Assembly (NCBI GenBank): GCA_963794215.1
Contig: CAWCCQ010000002.1
Coordinates: forward strand, 496,001 to 560,000
Length of the DNA stretch: 64,000 nt
Origin: DATKRB01 sp963794215
GTDB lineage: Bacteria > Actinomycetota > Acidimicrobiia > Acidimicrobiales > RAAP-2
Direction: 5' to 3'
The notes beneath the pieces were generated by a model. That model was not told where the DNA came from. It worked only from the letters and a program-made list of their open reading frames with translations, and searched no databases. A program made the translations under genes and the position numbers. Positions 1-7,566 of this stretch are shown one piece after another. How positions within the stretch are numbered: the stretch's first letter is position 1; the number at the start of each line of letters is the position of its first letter.

Positions 1-910
1 ACCACCGACGGGATCTACTTCGAGTCGTCGACGACGACACCGTTCCACTTCCTCGACGTCAGCGAGGTCTCCCAGAACGGCGAATCGCCCGATCCGGTGT
101 CGGGCCTCACGTACCCCGGCTTCAACTTCGCCGACGGCATTCGCCACCTGCAGTTCATGGGTGTGCGGTACTTCTTCGCCATGTCGCCACCGGTGGAGGC
201 CGCCGCGGCGGTCGATCCGTCGCTCGTCAAGATCGGTCAGACACCGGGGTTCGCCGGCACGGTCAACGGCGTGGCGGACCCAGATCCGGTCTGGCAGCTC
301 TATCTGATCAAGCAGGCCCCGATGGTGTCGGCCCTCTCCTATGACCCGGTGGTCGAGTCCTCGAGCGCCAGCAGCTGGCTGGCCACCGGCTTAAAGTGGT
401 ACGAGCAAGAGCAGTACTGGCCGGTTGAGCTCACCCGCTCTGGGCCCACATCGTGGTTACGAGCCCCCTCGGGCCGTCTGGTGCCGCCGGCCCACGGCGT
501 GGCGACGACCGCCACGAAGGTGAGCCACACGACAATGACCGATTCCTCCATCTCCTTCGACGTCTCTCGGGTGGGCACACCGGTGGTCGTGAAGATCCCG
601 TACTTTCCCAATTGGCAGGCGACGGGCGCGACCGGCCCGTACGAGGCCATGCCCAATGTGATGGTCGTGGTCCCGACCTCGCACCACGTGACCCTCACCT
701 ACGGGACGACGACGGTTGACTGGATCGGAAAGGCGGCCTCGCTCCTCGGGCTTGTCGGTCTCGGCGCGCTCGCTTTGCTGGCGCCGGTCGACGTCGGCAC
801 GGACTTTGCCGCCCGGGGGGCGCCGCCCGACCCTGCCCCCGTCCGCGGCCCCTCCCCCGGCCCGAGCCCGCCCCGGGCCCGGGGACCTCATCGTGGGATC
901 GACCCGATGA
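1..910 (+). CDS. C-terminal part of a large membrane protein (partial, 3' end uncertain)
   Basis: The reading frame is open from the first base, so the gene begins before the window. The visible part is an extracytoplasmic region rich in Trp, Tyr and Pro (for example VKIPYFPNWQATG near residue 196), followed by one hydrophobic segment around residues 245-262 and then a Pro/Gly/Arg-rich tail. This layout resembles the ends of YfhO-like or GT-C-type membrane proteins that often accompany GT2 genes; that assignment is inference. The frame does not stop until it runs through the next gene. A TGA at 908-910 in the neighbouring frame is the likeliest real stop if a base has been lost in the G/C-rich stretch 800-890. 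It lies just upstream of a glycosyltransferase on the same strand. Confidence 0.5.
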
Positions 911-946
911 CGTCGCTGCTACCCGCTGGCGCGATGGCGGCTCGCC

Positions 947-1698
947 ATGACGTTCGAGCCTCGGAGCGAACCACTCAGCGGCGCCATCCGCTGCTCGATC
1001 GTGCTGCCGGCCCACAACGAAGCCGAGCTTCTCGAAGGCGCGATCCACGACGTGGTCAAGGCCATGCGCGACCGGCGGGAGGGATTCGAGCTCCTCGTCG
1101 TCGAGAACGGATCCACCGACGGGACCAGAGCGATTGCAGAGCGACTACAGGCCGAAGCGCCCGAGCTGCGGGTGCTGAGCTTGCCGTTGGCGGACTACGG
1201 AGCCGCCGTGGCGAAGGGATTCGACGAGGCACGGGGCGCCGTCGTGGTCCATTTCGACGTGGACTACGTCGATCTCGGGTTCCTCGAGAAGGGCATGGCG
1301 ATCGTCGACTCGGGTCGCGCCGGAATCGTTCTGGCCAGCAAGCGGGCACCTGGGGCCACGGACCGCAGGCCGCGGGGGCGCCGTCTGCTCACTGCGGGTT
1401 TCACCCTCGCCATGCGTGTCCTGCTCAAGGTCCCAGTGACCGATGCCCACGGGATGAAGGTGCTGGCGCGCGAGCAGGTTACCCAGTCCGCGGCGCGTGT
1501 GTGATGACCGGTGCCCTCTATGACGTCGAGCTCGTGCTGCGCGCCGCCCAGGCGGGCGTGAAGATCGTCGAACTGCCGGCCGACGTCTGCGAGCTCCGAC
1601 CGCCGCGGACATCGGTCTGGCACCGCAGCATCGAGTCGGCGACCGGCCTGATCCGGCTGCGGGTGCTCTTGTGGCGTGAGCAGCTTCGCCGGGCCTAG
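947..1698 (+). CDS. GT2 family glycosyltransferase (dolichyl-phosphate-mannose-synthase-like), one frameshift
   Basis: Likely transfers a sugar from a nucleotide donor to a polyprenyl-phosphate or other membrane acceptor. The GT2 nucleotide-binding start CSIVLPAHNEAELLEG lies at about residue 16, VVENGSTDGT near 46, and the metal-binding region VVHFDVDYVD near 100. The first frame ends at 1504, but a plausible C-terminus (MTGALYDVELVLRAAQ) continues in another frame to 1698. The full span is a multiple of three plus two, so one base appears to be missing near 1480-1500. About 250 residues is normal for the family. The ATG at 947 is used as the start. It probably works with the membrane protein immediately upstream. 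Confidence 0.7.
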
Positions 1699-1707
1699 CC
1701 GCTCGGG

Positions 1708-2328
1708 TCAGGACAACCGGCCGACCCAGCCACGGACCAACTCGTCGCGCCGCTGGTCCCACTCCTCGGAGGTGATGGCGTAGCGGCAATGGTCCTCCCA
1801 GGTGCCGTCGATCTCCAAGAAGCGCTCGGCCACGCCTTCCATTCGGATGCCCAGCTTGTCGACCACACGGCGGCTGGGCTGGTTGCGCGGGATGATCGAG
1901 ATCTCCACTCGGTGCAGCGCCAGGGCCTCGAAGGCGAATTGCAAGGTGACCACGACGGCTTCGGGCACGAACCCCCGTCCGGCCATCGCCTCGTCCACCC
2001 AGTAGCCGATCGATGCCGTCTGGAACGGCCCCCGCTGGATAGAGGAGAGGGTCACCTCCCCGACGAACCGGTCGGTGAAGATCCCGAAACCGTACCCGGT
2101 GCCGAGCTGCCGTTCGCGCTCGCGGATGGCGCAGCGCGCGGCGAAGCTGCCCCGGTCCTCCGAGGGCAACGGCGCCCCCCGTGGCCGTGGCTCCCAGCGG
2201 ATCAGCCAGTCCCGACATCGGGTACGGACCTCGAACCACTCGGGGTAGTCAGCCTCGACAAGCGTTCGCAGAACAACACGCCGACCCGACAACTGGAGGG
2301 GCGATGTGTGCACGCGGCTGGCGGTCAT
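1708..2328 (-). CDS. GNAT family N-acetyltransferase (RimJ/RimL type)
   Basis: A 206-residue acetyltransferase of the GNAT superfamily, using acetyl-CoA to acylate an amino group, possibly a protein N-terminus; the substrate is unknown. Seen features: the N-terminal strand RVVLRTLVEADYPEW, the central IGYWVDEAMAGRGFVPEAV with the R/Q-x-x-G-x-A-type acetyl-CoA loop, and HRVEISIIPRNQPSRRVVDKLG, typical of the RimJ/RimL group. The frame stays open far upstream, but the ATG at 2326-2328 is chosen because it gives a family-length protein and overlaps the stop of the upstream aminotransferase in an ATGA arrangement, which suggests translational coupling. Its 3' end faces the glycosyltransferase with only nine bases between. 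Confidence 0.85.
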   Translation of the reverse strand: MTASRVHTSPLQLSGRRVVLRTLVEADYPEWFEVRTRCRDWLIRWEPRPRGAPLPSEDRGSFAARCAIRERERQLGTGYGFGIFTDRFVGEVTLSSIQRGPFQTASIGYWVDEAMAGRGFVPEAVVVTLQFAFEALALHRVEISIIPRNQPSRRVVDKLGIRMEGVAERFLEIDGTWEDHCRYAITSEEWDQRRDELVRGWVGRLS

Positions 2329-3422
2329 CGTTCGAGCACCTCCGCAAGAGCACCGAGAAGCGCCACCACGTTCCCCGGTCGGGCCGTATGCCCCATGCAA
2401 CCGATGCGCCAAATCTTGCCCGCCAATTGGCCCGCTCCGCCACCGATCTCGATGTCGTAGCGATCGAGCAACCGTCGGCGACAGCCTGCCTCGTCGATGC
2501 CGGGAGGCAGATCGTCGGGCACTTTGACCGTCGTCAGCTGCGGAAGTCGATGGTCCTCGGTCGCAAAGAGGGCCAGACCCAAGTCCTCCAAACCCTGCCG
2601 GAGCAGCCACCCGCACTCGTCGTGACGGGCCCAGACCGCCTCGAGCCCCTCGGCGAGCACCGCCCCGAGGCCGGCATGCAGGGCCCCGATCATGGTGACC
2701 GGCGCGGTGTGGTGATACACCCGGGCACCGGTCCCCGCCTCGACATACTGCGAGAGGAGCCCGAGGTCGAGGTACCAGCTCGAGGGCCGGTCCACCAGGT
2801 TTGCCCTCGCGCGTGGCGAGACCGTGATGGGCGCCAGCCCCGGCGGTACCCCGAGGCACTTCTGCGTGCCGCTATAGGCGATGTCCACCTCCCACTCGTC
2901 GACTGCAGCGGGGATGCCGGCGAGGGAGGTCACCATGTCGACTACCAGCAACGCGTCCCCCTTGCCGGCACCGATCGGAGCGATGTCGTTACGGATGCCA
3001 GTGGAGGTCTCGGCGTGCACCACGGCGATGATGGCGGGCGAGGGATGGGCCGCCAGCACTTCATCTGGGTCGAGCGGCTCGCCCCACGGGGCCTCGACGG
3101 TCGTCACCTCCGCCCCCAGGCGCCACGCCACTTCGCACATGCGCTCACCGAACAGTCCGTTCACACCCACGACCACGGGATCGCCCGGGTTCACGAAGTT
3201 GACGAACGCCGCCTCCATCCCCGCTGACCCCGTCCCGCTCAATGGCAACGTGAGGGCATTCGCCGTGCGGAACACCACCCGCAGACGATCCATGGTCTCG
3301 TCGAGGATCTCCAAGAAGGCCGGGTCGAGGTGGCCCAGTACCGGCCGGACCAACGCAGCGGTGACCTCGGGGTAGGGGTTCGAAGGCCCAGGTCCCATCA
3401 GCAGTCGGCTCGGGATGGGCAC
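2325..3422 (-). CDS. Class V aminotransferase, alanine-glyoxylate / serine-pyruvate type
   Basis: A PLP-dependent enzyme of 365 residues (normal length), probably transferring the amino group of serine or alanine to glyoxylate or pyruvate. The N-terminal LMGPGPSNPYPEV and GHLDPAFLEILDE are hallmarks of this family. GTGSAGMEA near residue 63 binds the PLP phosphate, VVDMVTSLAG near 160 holds the cofactor Asp, and Lys188 in SGTQKCLGVPPG should be the Schiff-base lysine. The GTG at 3422 starts directly at the conserved N-terminus. The gene overlaps the downstream acetyltransferase by four bases, so the two are probably co-transcribed. The exact amino donor and acceptor cannot be read from the sequence. 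Confidence 0.9.
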   Translation of the reverse strand: MPIPSRLLMGPGPSNPYPEVTAALVRPVLGHLDPAFLEILDETMDRLRVVFRTANALTLPLSGTGSAGMEAAFVNFVNPGDPVVVGVNGLFGERMCEVAWRLGAEVTTVEAPWGEPLDPDEVLAAHPSPAIIAVVHAETSTGIRNDIAPIGAGKGDALLVVDMVTSLAGIPAAVDEWEVDIAYSGTQKCLGVPPGLAPITVSPRARANLVDRPSSWYLDLGLLSQYVEAGTGARVYHHTAPVTMIGALHAGLGAVLAEGLEAVWARHDECGWLLRQGLEDLGLALFATEDHRLPQLTTVKVPDDLPPGIDEAGCRRRLLDRYDIEIGGGAGQLAGKIWRIGCMGHTARPGNVVALLGALAEVLER

Positions 3423-3491
3423 ACCGCATCGTGCCAGGGCGCACGCGGGTTGCGCCAGCGCGCCCCGCGGAGGGGCGCCGCCTGGCGGAGG

Positions 3492-4292
3492 TCAGCCGAC
3501 GGCGACTCGCCGGTGGTCCTCGTGGCGCAGCAACTCCGGCTCGTGCGTGTCGACACGTGGTTCGGCCGAGGGGTCCGAGCGAAGCAGCATCGACAGGTCG
3601 CGCTCGACGAGACGGGCCCGCAGCACGGCGGCACCGTCGATCCATTCGACGTCGAACTCCCAACGCCCGGGGGGCAGCGCCCGCCATCCGGCGCCAAGCT
3701 CGAAGGCCAGCTGGATGAGGGCGTCGTCGTCACCCGAGCGAGCGATCCGACCCCACGTCATGACCGGATAGCGAGCCAGATCTTCGAGGACCGCGCACAC
3801 GGGGAGATCCTCGGTACCTCGGGCGGCTCTGGTGGCCGCCTTGGTGGCACCACGCACGCGGCGCCGCTCTTCGACCGTCATCCCCCCGAGCACGCCCAAC
3901 TGGGCCGGATGGCTCAGCCCGTAGGCGAGACACGGCTCGCGCACCGGGCAACGGTTGCAGAGATCCACCGCGGCCTGGGGCCGTTGGCCCCGCACCGGAA
4001 AAAACAGCTCGGTCTGGTTCCGACACACCCCTCGAGCGGCCCAGGCCCCGACTGGGGGAACCTCTTCGAGGTGTGAGCCGCTCTGGGTGCCGGTCCGCCG
4101 CAGTGGCGACGGCGCGAACTCCGCGCCGCCACCGGGCACCACCAGCGCAAAGGTCATGTCGCTCAGGTCGACGGCAGCCGGAACGCGAGGAGGCCGTTGC
4201 TCGCCGAGCGCACGAAGGGTGCGTGACTTGGAAGCCCTCGTGGGGGGCACTTCGGGGACGGTGATCGTCCTCTCCTCGGTGGTGCTCGACAT
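3492..4292 (-). CDS. WhiB-family iron-sulfur regulator with long N- and C-terminal extensions
   Basis: WhiB proteins are actinobacterial [4Fe-4S] regulators that act with the primary sigma factor. The four cluster cysteines are visible at about residues 90, 112, 115 and 121 (the last three in LCNRCPVREPCLAYGL), followed by the family turn GVLGGMTVEERR. The protein has 266 residues, while most WhiB proteins have 80-130. About 80 residues precede the core and about 115 follow it, including a Trp-rich C-terminal segment (TWGRIARSGDDDALIQ, GRWEFDVEWIDGAAVLRARL) that I do not recognise. The ATG at 4292 is supported by AGGAGG eight bases upstream. The divergent region in front of it holds a nested inverted repeat (4371-4436). 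Confidence 0.85.
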   Translation of the reverse strand: MSSTTEERTITVPEVPPTRASKSRTLRALGEQRPPRVPAAVDLSDMTFALVVPGGGAEFAPSPLRRTGTQSGSHLEEVPPVGAWAARGVCRNQTELFFPVRGQRPQAAVDLCNRCPVREPCLAYGLSHPAQLGVLGGMTVEERRRVRGATKAATRAARGTEDLPVCAVLEDLARYPVMTWGRIARSGDDDALIQLAFELGAGWRALPPGRWEFDVEWIDGAAVLRARLVERDLSMLLRSDPSAEPRVDTHEPELLRHEDHRRVAVG

Positions 4293-4370
4293 GAGCTCAA
4301 CCTCCTGCGATCCACGGCTGCCGACTGGCCGCACGCGCTGTGTTCTGAAGTCGAGATGCGCCGGGGTCGT

Positions 4371-4436
4371 CCCACTTACGCCGTCACGCCCACATTTCGA
4401 CCGAACCCACGAAATTCCCCAACCCGCGTAAGTGGG
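4371..4436. promoter_or_regulatory. Nested inverted repeats between divergent genes
   Basis: Perfect 11-bp arms CCCACTTACGC (4371-4381) and GCGTAAGTGGG (4426-4436) enclose a second, nearly concentric pair ATTTCG (4394-4399) and CGAAAT (4410-4415). They sit in the 218-bp gap between the WhiB-like gene and the divergent gene at 4511. This could be a paired operator for a dimeric regulator, possibly the WhiB-like protein or sigma factor nearby, or a large hairpin. No function is known. Confidence 0.4.
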
Positions 4437-4510
4437 GGGGGCCCTCGGCATCTTGAGATCGAAAGGCCCGCCGTCGCGGTCGACGCGGGACGACAAGGGA
4501 GGTCGATCCG

Positions 4511-4924
4511 ATGGATAGGGGCCACACGTTGCGCTCGTGGGCGGAGCAGGGCAGACATGCGCCGGGCTCGGAGGCGGACCCGGCCGGGCCGGGCGATCCC
4601 GATCTCTACTGCGATGTCCAAGACGCCCGAATCCAGACCGTTCTGCGCTACGAGAACGAGTTCTACCTGCTCCTGAAGGGTGGCCGGGGCTGGACAACCG
4701 ATCCGGTCACCGCCGCTCCCAGGGGGATCCTTCCCGACGAGCTGGTGGAGAGCAGCTTCGCCTACCTGCCTACTGACGACCAGGGTTGGATCCTCGACGA
4801 CGTCGAGGCCCTCCTTCGCCAGTGGTCAACCTCTGGCACGTTGTTGCGGCTCACCTGCGCACTCTGGCGGATCGGGGCACTGGCCGACGACGAAGGGTCG
4901 TTCGTCCCTCTCCCACCCCTGTGA
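4511..4924 (+). CDS. Conserved-looking hypothetical protein, 137 residues
   Basis: I do not recognise this family. It is a soluble acidic protein with no signal peptide or membrane segment. Mid-protein it has RIQTVLRYENEFYLLLKGGRGW, followed by ESSFAYLPTDDQGWILDDVEALL and a short hydrophobic C-terminal helix (TLLRLTCALWRIGAL). The ATG at 4511 is preceded by AGGGAGG at a good distance, and codon use is strongly GC-rich at third positions, so the gene is probably real. It lies 130 bases before the fused sigma factor on the same strand and diverges from the WhiB-like gene, so it may share regulation with either. Confidence 0.7.
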   Translation: MDRGHTLRSWAEQGRHAPGSEADPAGPGDPDLYCDVQDARIQTVLRYENEFYLLLKGGRGWTTDPVTAAPRGILPDELVESSFAYLPTDDQGWILDDVEALLRQWSTSGTLLRLTCALWRIGALADDEGSFVPLPPL

Positions 4925-5054
4925 CCGCCACCGGGCACTGACGCCGGGCCCGGCTGGAATTTTTGGGCCAACGGGAACCCTCTAGTAGTGTTGGCGCTGG
5001 TCAGCCGCTTGAAGTGGCGGGCCATCCCAGGCGGAGGGAAAGAGCGAAGGCTCG

Positions 5055-7517
5055 ATGGCAAATTCTGGCTCTGCGTGGCAGGCGGCCACGTTGGTCGACT
5101 GCGTGGCGGCGGCGCAGCGAGGTGACCAGCACGCGTTCACCGAGCTGTTCGAACGCCACCGCCGGTTCGCCTGGAGCGTGGCGCGACCAGTCACCCGGAC
5201 GCACCAGGCTGCCGAGGAAGCAACCATCGACGGCTTCGCCGCCGCGTTCCGCTCGCTCGCCCGTTTACGCGATCCCGAACGTTTTCCCTCGTACCTGGCC
5301 GCCTGCGTGCGCAACGAGGCGCTGCAGGCCGCCCGCCGCCAGGGGGCGACCACGGTCGGCACCCTCGACGAGCTCGAGCAGCTCGGAGAACCGGGCACCG
5401 ACCAAGACACGCCCGAAGCACAACTGGTCCGCTCCGAAGAGTCGCGCCGGGCGCTGGCCGCCTTGGGACGCCTCGAGGACCGCCAACGTGAAGCGGTCCT
5501 GCTGGTCGACGTCGAGGGGATCCAGCCCGCCGAGGTCGCCGCCAATCTCGGGCTCACCGTCAACGCGCTACACCAGCTCCTACACCGGGCACGCGAGTCG
5601 CTCCGCCTGCGTTATGTGACGCCGGTCATCAGCGAGTCGGCCCCTTCGGAGTGCCGGACCTGCACCGACAAGCTCGGCCTGTACCTGGCGGGCCGGGCCA
5701 GCGTGCGGGTCGTGTCGATGGTCGACCTGCACACGGCGAACTGCCCCGACTGCCAGGACCGCCTGGCCGAGGCTCGAGAGGTCAACGACACCGTTCGGGC
5801 CGCCTACGGCGCTGCTCCGGTCGGCCTGCTGGCGCTGTTCATCTCCCGCCACGGCATCGGCGTTGCCCCACCAGCCGCTCATCATGGGCCCCTTCGAGCC
5901 GGTCGGTGGCGTCACCGTCGCCTTCAGCGACGCGGGAACGGACGACGCGGAGGCCGCAAGGGACCCAAGGGGCCCGACAACGGGCCGAACGGTCCAAGTG
6001 GGGCGACTGGGGCGAGTGCGGCGTCCGAGGCGAGCGGATCGGGCGGCCTGACGCCGCTGCGGATGGGTGTCACGCTGGCCCAACGCCTCACCCAGGCGGT
6101 GTCGCACTTCGTCGTCGCCGGACCACTCAGCGCCCTGCCGATGGGTGCCGTGCTGGCGGTGGCATCCACGACCCTGACGACCGCCGCGGCCGTCGCGGCC
6201 TCGCTCCCCGTCTCCTTGTTGCCGGGCGCCCAGAGCGCGCCGGCGACTCAGGGCCCGTTGGTGGCCGCCGACGGCGCTCCGGCGGCCACCGGCATCAACG
6301 GCACGCTGCGCATCAGCCCGTTGGTGTTCGGTGACGCCACGTCGGACACCTCGTCGCCAGCCACGCCTGCTCCCGTCACCATTGGCTCGACCGCCACCCC
6401 GGGAACTGACCGATCCGGTTCGACGGACTCTCCCAATCACACGACGACCGGTGGATCGGGCAGTGGATCGGGCAGTGGATCGGGCAGTGGGCTCGGGGAG
6501 GCGGTAGTGCGCTCGCCAGGGGACGGTGCCTCTGGTGGGAGCGGGACCAGCACAGGCGGCACGGGTGGTGGCAACGGCGGTTCAGGCACCGGTGGCACCA
6601 CCAACGTGGGTTCAGGCACCGGTGGCACCACCAACGTGGGTTCAGGCGGCACGACCACCGGGGGGAGCGGCGCTCCGCCCGCCGCTACACCGCCGCGGGC
6701 GCCCACGTTCTCCTCGGTGACAGCGACCACCTTCATCGTTGGCCACGCCGGCACGTTCAGCGTGCAGGCGTCGGGCTCGACTGTCCCCGTCTTGGCCCAA
6801 TCGGGAGCGCTCCCGCAGGGGATCACCTTCACCGACGAACACAACGGCACAGCCGCGCTCGCCGGGACGCCAGGTGCCGGGACCGGGGGCAGTTACCCCT
6901 TGTCGTTCACCGCCTCCTCGTCGGGTCACGTGACGACCCAGTCCTTCACCCTTACAGTCGACCAGCCTGCGGCGTTCACTGCAGAGGGGCCTGCCAGTTT
7001 CTACAGCGGCGAGAACGGCAGCATCGCGCTCCACGCCACGGGCTCGCCGGCTCCGACGCTGACCGAGTCCGGCCCCCTGCCTTCCGGGCTGACCTTCGTC
7101 GACCAAGGCGGGGGAACCGCGGTCGTCAGTGGCACGCCTGGGAGCCCGGTCACCGGAAACTTCCCGATCACGGTGAGCGCAACCAACGGGGTGGGGACTC
7201 CGGCGACCCTTGCCCTGGTGATCGTCGTCACCCAGCCCGGCCCGCTCCAGTTCACGTCGTCCCCCTGGGCTTTCTGCGTCGTCGGTCGGCCCTGCCAGTT
7301 GACCGTGTCGGCGTCGGGTATCCCGACCCCGACCTTGACGCTCAACGGTGCGCTACCCGCCGGTTTGACCTTCGTCGACGATCACAACGGCACGGCGACG
7401 ATCAGCGGAACGCCGACCACCCAATGGCAATCGGGCTATTCGGTCACGGTCACCGCGTCGAGCGCCGGTCGGTCGGTCACCCAACAGCTGCACCTGTTCG
7501 TCCTCGGCTGGCACTGA
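5055..7517 (+). CDS. ECF sigma factor fused to zinc finger, membrane segment and three outer Ig-like repeats
   Basis: An 820-residue single-frame fusion. Residues 15-95 are sigma region 2 (ELFERHRRFAWSVARPVTRT, then SYLAACVRNEALQAARR). Residues 125-187 are sigma region 4 (LAALGRLEDRQREAVLL, VAANLGLTVNALHQLLHRAR). Residues 200-240 carry a zinc-finger pattern like anti-sigma factors (ECRTC and HTANCPDC). Then come a basic, Gly/Pro-rich linker (280-335), a hydrophobic stretch (about 352-392), a Gly/Ser/Thr-rich spacer with DNA tandem repeats (460-545), and three copies of an Ig-like putative module (about 549-636, 638-727, 729-816), each with a G-x-L-P-x-G-[IL]-T-F motif and an SGTP/AGTP turn. 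The topology would put the sigma part inside and the Ig repeats outside. ECF groups with fused zinc-finger, membrane and outer domains are known in Actinobacteria; this domain mix is unusual. Confidence 0.85.
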   Translation: MANSGSAWQAATLVDCVAAAQRGDQHAFTELFERHRRFAWSVARPVTRTHQAAEEATIDGFAAAFRSLARLRDPERFPSYLAACVRNEALQAARRQGATTVGTLDELEQLGEPGTDQDTPEAQLVRSEESRRALAALGRLEDRQREAVLLVDVEGIQPAEVAANLGLTVNALHQLLHRARESLRLRYVTPVISESAPSECRTCTDKLGLYLAGRASVRVVSMVDLHTANCPDCQDRLAEAREVNDTVRAAYGAAPVGLLALFISRHGIGVAPPAAHHGPLRAGRWRHRRLQRRGNGRRGGRKGPKGPDNGPNGPSGATGASAASEASGSGGLTPLRMGVTLAQRLTQAVSHFVVAGPLSALPMGAVLAVASTTLTTAAAVAASLPVSLLPGAQSAPATQGPLVAADGAPAATGINGTLRISPLVFGDATSDTSSPATPAPVTIGSTATPGTDRSGSTDSPNHTTTGGSGSGSGSGSGSGLGEAVVRSPGDGASGGSGTSTGGTGGGNGGSGTGGTTNVGSGTGGTTNVGSGGTTTGGSGAPPAATPPRAPTFSSVTATTFIVGHAGTFSVQASGSTVPVLAQSGALPQGITFTDEHNGTAALAGTPGAGTGGSYPLSFTASSSGHVTTQSFTLTVDQPAAFTAEGPASFYSGENGSIALHATGSPAPTLTESGPLPSGLTFVDQGGGTAVVSGTPGSPVTGNFPITVSATNGVGTPATLALVIVVTQPGPLQFTSSPWAFCVVGRPCQLTVSASGIPTPTLTLNGALPAGLTFVDDHNGTATISGTPTTQWQSGYSVTVTASSAGRSVTQQLHLFVLGWH
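6451..6486 (+). repeat. Three tandem copies of a 12-bp unit
   Basis: The unit GTGGATCGGGCA occurs three times in a row (6451, 6463, 6475) inside the sigma-fusion gene and encodes the Gly-Ser part of the flexible spacer outside the membrane. The count probably varies by slippage, changing spacer length in steps of four residues. Confidence 0.9.
6581..6647 (+). repeat. Two and a bit tandem copies of a 30-bp unit
   Basis: A 30-bp unit beginning TTCAGGCACCGGTGGCACCA is present at 6581-6610 and 6611-6640 without a mismatch, with the start of a third copy at 6641. It codes for ten residues of the Gly/Thr-rich spacer (SGTGGTTNVG). Perfect identity suggests recent duplication. Confidence 0.9.
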
Positions 7518-7566
7518 TCCTCGCGCTGAGGGCTGGGCCGAGGGCTCAGAGAACTGGGCTGAGGGC

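Noticed and set aside
4974..5002. GGAAC at 4974 as a possible ECF -35 box for self-regulation of the fused sigma factor
   Set aside because: No matching -10 element at the usual 16-17 base spacing; the nearest GTC is about 21 bases away.
6451..6647. Short direct repeats considered as a CRISPR array
   Set aside because: The units are contiguous, without spacers, and encode Gly/Ser/Thr-rich linker in frame.
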